Below are positions 22,084 through 24,255 of a stretch of DNA of 24,255 nt, piece after piece. Source of the stretch: JBQTHD01 sp052390275 (GTDB lineage Bacteria > Actinomycetota > Acidimicrobiia > Acidimicrobiales > AC-14); the NCBI GenBank assembly GCA_052390275.1, contig JBQTHD010000032.1:1-24255 (forward strand), given 5' to 3'. The notes under the pieces are model-generated. The model did no database searches, had not been told where the DNA came from, and saw nothing but the letters and a program-made list of their open reading frames with translations. The position numbers and the translations under genes are program-made. Positions within the stretch are counted from its first letter, which is position 1, and the number at the start of each line of letters is the position of its first letter.

Positions 22084-22089
22084 AACCTA
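22084..22089 (-). promoter_or_regulatory. luxR-type regulator leaderless -10 element
   Basis: On the minus strand TAGGTT ends 6 nt before the GTG at 22077. It is the same hexamer as at purL, with nearly the same spacing. No Shine-Dalgarno is present. Confidence 0.5.
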
Positions 22090-22099
22090 CGCCACCGGC

Positions 22100-22124
22100 G
22101 GGGTGCACCCCCCAGACATCTGGG
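22100..22124. promoter_or_regulatory. Two adjacent palindromes in the divergent region
   Basis: GGGGTGCACCCC (22100-22111) is a perfect 12-bp palindrome. CCCAGA-CA-TCTGGG (22111-22124) shares its last base and is a perfect 6-bp inverted repeat. Both lie between the regulator's -10 and the membrane gene start, so they are operator candidates for either gene. Confidence 0.45.
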
Positions 22125-22160
22125 ATGGGCACTTGGCTTCGGCGCGTCGAGGATGGCTGT

Positions 22161-22898
22161 ATGGCGACCGACGCAGTTCCGTGGCGACGAGCAGGAGGAC
22201 TTCTTGGCCTGGGCTGGGCCCTCCTCTTCATCGCCGGCTTCGTTCTCATCGGCACGATTCCGAGCCGGGGCGACTCGATGGCCGAGATTCGCAGCTACTT
22301 CACCGAGAACCGCGAGCCCTACCTGCTCGCCGACTACCTGATCCGCGTCGCCTTCGCTCTCTTCTTCCTGCCCTTCGTGATAGTCCTGCGCCGGATCCTT
22401 GGCTCCGAGAAGGGCTGGCCCGACCTGCTGGCGACGATCGGCCTGTTCGCGGGCGCTCTCATCGTCCTCTGGGGAGGGGTAGCCAGCTTCTTCTGGGGCG
22501 CGCTGGCGGTCGCGGGCGGCAGGGTCGAGTTCGACGATTCGGTGGTGCGCGCTCTGATGGAGCTCGACGCCTACGCCTTCGCGGGCCTGAACTTCGTGAT
22601 CGGCCTCTTCATGGGCGCTACTGGGCTGAGCATCTGGCTGGGTCGTGCTCTGTGGCGCGGGCTCGGGATCGTCGGCATCGTCGGCTTCGTCGTCTCCTTC
22701 GCCGGAGCAGCATGGCCGATTCAGGGCGACGACGAGGGCGTGCTGGGTTCGCTCGGGATCCTGGGGTTCGTCGGGATCGTGCTCTTCGTCGTCCTGGTGT
22801 CCATCAATCTGCTTCCACGCAAAGCGGTCCACCACGAGCCGCCAGCGCCAACTAACGGGGAAACGAATCGCGGTGGTGATCTAAGCGGCGAGAAGTGA
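22161..22898 (+). CDS. Six-helix integral membrane protein, unknown function
   Basis: 245 residues from ATG 22161, with GAGG 8 nt upstream; the in-frame ATG at 22125 lacks such a site. Hydrophobic segments fall at about 11-33, 57-79, 89-118, 137-160, 168-187 and 194-218, followed by a hydrophilic tail (HHEPPAPTNGETNRGGD). The loop after helix 1 (GDSMAEIRSYFTENREPYLLADYL) is the most conserved-looking part. I recognise no transport or enzyme motif; the layout resembles small actinobacterial membrane proteins of the DUF4386 kind, but this is a loose impression. It is divergent from the LuxR-type regulator, which may control it. Its last 18 nt overlap the 3' end of the convergent E1-beta gene. 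Confidence 0.75.
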   Translation: MATDAVPWRRAGGLLGLGWALLFIAGFVLIGTIPSRGDSMAEIRSYFTENREPYLLADYLIRVAFALFFLPFVIVLRRILGSEKGWPDLLATIGLFAGALIVLWGGVASFFWGALAVAGGRVEFDDSVVRALMELDAYAFAGLNFVIGLFMGATGLSIWLGRALWRGLGIVGIVGFVVSFAGAAWPIQGDDEGVLGSLGILGFVGIVLFVVLVSINLLPRKAVHHEPPAPTNGETNRGGDLSGEK

Positions 22899-24255
22899 GC
22901 GGATCGCCGCGGTGATCTCCTCCACCCCGATTGTGAGAGCCCGTTCCAGCGTCACATCGAAAGGCAGGGCCGGGACGTCGGGCATGGCCAGGCGGCGGAC
23001 CGGGGCGTCGAGGTCGTAGAAGGCTTCCTCCGCCACGGTGGCGGCCACCTCGGCCCCCACTCCGAAACTGGCATTGTCCTCGTGGACCACCAGTAGACGA
23101 CCCGTCCGGACAACGGAATCAATGACCGTCTCGGTGTCCAGCGGAGAGATGGTGCGCAGGTCGATTACCTCGACCTTCAGGCCTTCGTAGGCCAGGGCCT
23201 CCGCTGCTGTCAAACACAGATGACGGTGTAGACCATAGGTGACAACCGTCAGGTCCTCGCCGGGACGCGCTACGTCGGCCTTGCCGATGGGTACCCGCCA
23301 GTCACCGGCGGGAACCAGCCCCTTCACCCTGCGATAGGTCTTCTTGTGTTCCAGAAAGAGCACGGGGTCAGGATCCTCCACCGCAGAGCGCAGCAATCCG
23401 GCCACATCAGCCGGGGTTGACGGCACCACCACCTTGAGGCCGGCCACATGGGCGTAGAAGGCCTCCACCGACTGACTGTGATACGGGCCGCGATGGCCTC
23501 CTCCACCCCAGGGGGTGCGCACCACCATCGGCACCGAAAAGTCTCCGTTGGACCGGTAATGGATCTTGGCAGCCTCGCTCACCAACTGGTCGAAGGCGGA
23601 ATGCAGGAAGTCGGCGAACTGGATCTCCACCACCGGCCGCAGCCCGGCCAGAGCCATGCCCACCCCTACCCCAACAATTCCCGACTCGCAAAGGGGGGTG
23701 TCGATTACCCGCCCCTCGCCGAAGGTGCGCTGGAGACCCTCGGTGGCCCGGAATACACCACCGAGGCGGCCCACGTCTTCCCCCAGCACCACCACCCGGT
23801 CGTCGGCTGCCATCAACTGATGCAGGGTATGGCGGACGGTGTCTATAACCGTTCGTTCCTCTCCCTGTTCGCCCACCGGGACCGGCCCCGATGGCGTCGG
23901 TTCGGCCACCGGATCGAGCCCTGGCGCCACCCTTGGGTCCGAACGCAAACGGCGGGCGTACACCCGGGTGAAAGCGTCCTGGGGTGCGGACACCGGCGCG
24001 GCGTCGGCCCGGCGGGCGGCTTCGGCCACCTCGACCCGCACTGCGGTTTCCAGGCCCTCCAGGGCGTCGGAGGCCAACAAACCCATCGCCAGCAGGTAGG
24101 ACCGGAGGCGGGGCAGGGGGTCGGCGGCCCGGGCCCCCCCCACCTCGGCCAGGGCGCCGGAACGGCGGGCGTGAACGTTCGCGACGGCGTGGGCGGCGGC
24201 GGCGGGTCGTTCGGCGCGGCCGGCGGCTCGGGCAGCGGCTCGCAGGCCGGCACGG
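22881..24255 (-). CDS. 2-oxoacid dehydrogenase E1-beta, probably fused to E1-alpha (5' end outside window)
   Basis: Thiamine-dependent E1 of a pyruvate or branched-chain 2-oxoacid dehydrogenase complex. From about 23870 down to 22881 the protein is a full E1-beta: VIDTVRHTLHQLMAADDRVVVLGEDVGRLGGVFRATEGL, DTPLCESGIVGVGVGMALAGLRPVVEIQFADF, the phosphate/cation-binding region RTPWGGGGHRGPYHSQSVEAFYAHVAGLKVVVPSTP, FLEHKKTYR, and the C-terminal transketolase domain with IDLRTISPLDTETV and VVHEDN. Before it, DPLPRLRSYLLAMGLL and APQDAFTRVYARR resemble the C-terminus of E1-alpha. The frame has no stop up to the right edge, so the natural gene is probably an alpha-beta fusion continuing outside; a GTG at 24143 is the alternative start. 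The 24144-24255 stretch is Ala/Arg-rich and less like E1-alpha. Substrate cannot be decided. Confidence 0.85.
   Translation of the reverse strand, partial: RAGLRAAARAAGRAERPAAAAHAVANVHARRSGALAEVGGARAADPLPRLRSYLLAMGLLASDALEGLETAVRVEVAEAARRADAAPVSAPQDAFTRVYARRLRSDPRVAPGLDPVAEPTPSGPVPVGEQGEERTVIDTVRHTLHQLMAADDRVVVLGEDVGRLGGVFRATEGLQRTFGEGRVIDTPLCESGIVGVGVGMALAGLRPVVEIQFADFLHSAFDQLVSEAAKIHYRSNGDFSVPMVVRTPWGGGGHRGPYHSQSVEAFYAHVAGLKVVVPSTPADVAGLLRSAVEDPDPVLFLEHKKTYRRVKGLVPAGDWRVPIGKADVARPGEDLTVVTYGLHRHLCLTAAEALAYEGLKVEVIDLRTISPLDTETVIDSVVRTGRLLVVHEDNASFGVGAEVAATVAEEAFYDLDAPVRRLAMPDVPALPFDVTLERALTIGVEEITAAIRSLLAA

Noticed and set aside
1..24255. tRNA, rRNA, insertion sequences, integrases, riboswitches
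   Set aside because: I looked for these and saw no cloverleaf with CCA-end pattern, transposase or integrase motifs, or recognisable purine or other riboswitch core. Computational searches (tRNAscan, Infernal) were not possible here.

Overview
The window is high-GC DNA with purS, small PurL, a Bacillus-type iron-sulfur PurF and several apparently leaderless promoters. This points to an actinobacterium; an acidimicrobial lineage is my best guess from gene style and order, but no rRNA or other decisive marker is present.

Layout. (1) 1-1118 is the 3' part of a gene for an acidic protein built from 18-bp and 15-bp coding repeats. (2) 1237-3717 encodes the ClpB disaggregase. (3) 3774-5455 is a lower-GC islet with a NERD-domain nuclease-like protein and a VapBC-type toxin-antitoxin pair. 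(4) A histidine phosphatase gene at 5495-6130 (minus) diverges from the purine block across a 337-nt intergenic region. (5) 6468-12787 holds purA, purD, purE, purB, purC, purS and purQ. From purD onward every junction overlaps (10 bp once, then 4 bp each time), so purD to purQ is very probably one translationally coupled operon. (6) A small minus-strand conserved gene (12888-13355) interrupts the pathway. It is bounded by a long hairpin on the purQ side and a promoter-like inverted repeat on the other. (7) purL restarts the pathway at 13689 from what looks like a leaderless promoter. An ECF sigma factor gene with a very long C-terminal extension follows, then purF and purM. (8) 20953-22898 holds a GAF/LuxR-type regulator (minus), a divergent palindrome-rich promoter region and a six-helix membrane protein. 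(9) The right end is a minus-strand 2-oxoacid dehydrogenase E1-beta gene. Its upstream part resembles the E1-alpha C-terminus and stays open to the window edge.

Together purF, purD, purL/Q/S, purM, purE, purC, purB and purA cover most of the route from PRPP to adenylosuccinate. GAR transformylase (purN/purT), purK, purH and the GMP branch are not in the window. The most unusual items are the sigma factor inside the pur cluster, the repeat-built protein beside clpB, the tandem 18-bp repeat immediately before purM, and the recurring TAnnnT-plus-6/7-nt leaderless start architecture, which carries inverted repeats at vapB, purL and luxR.
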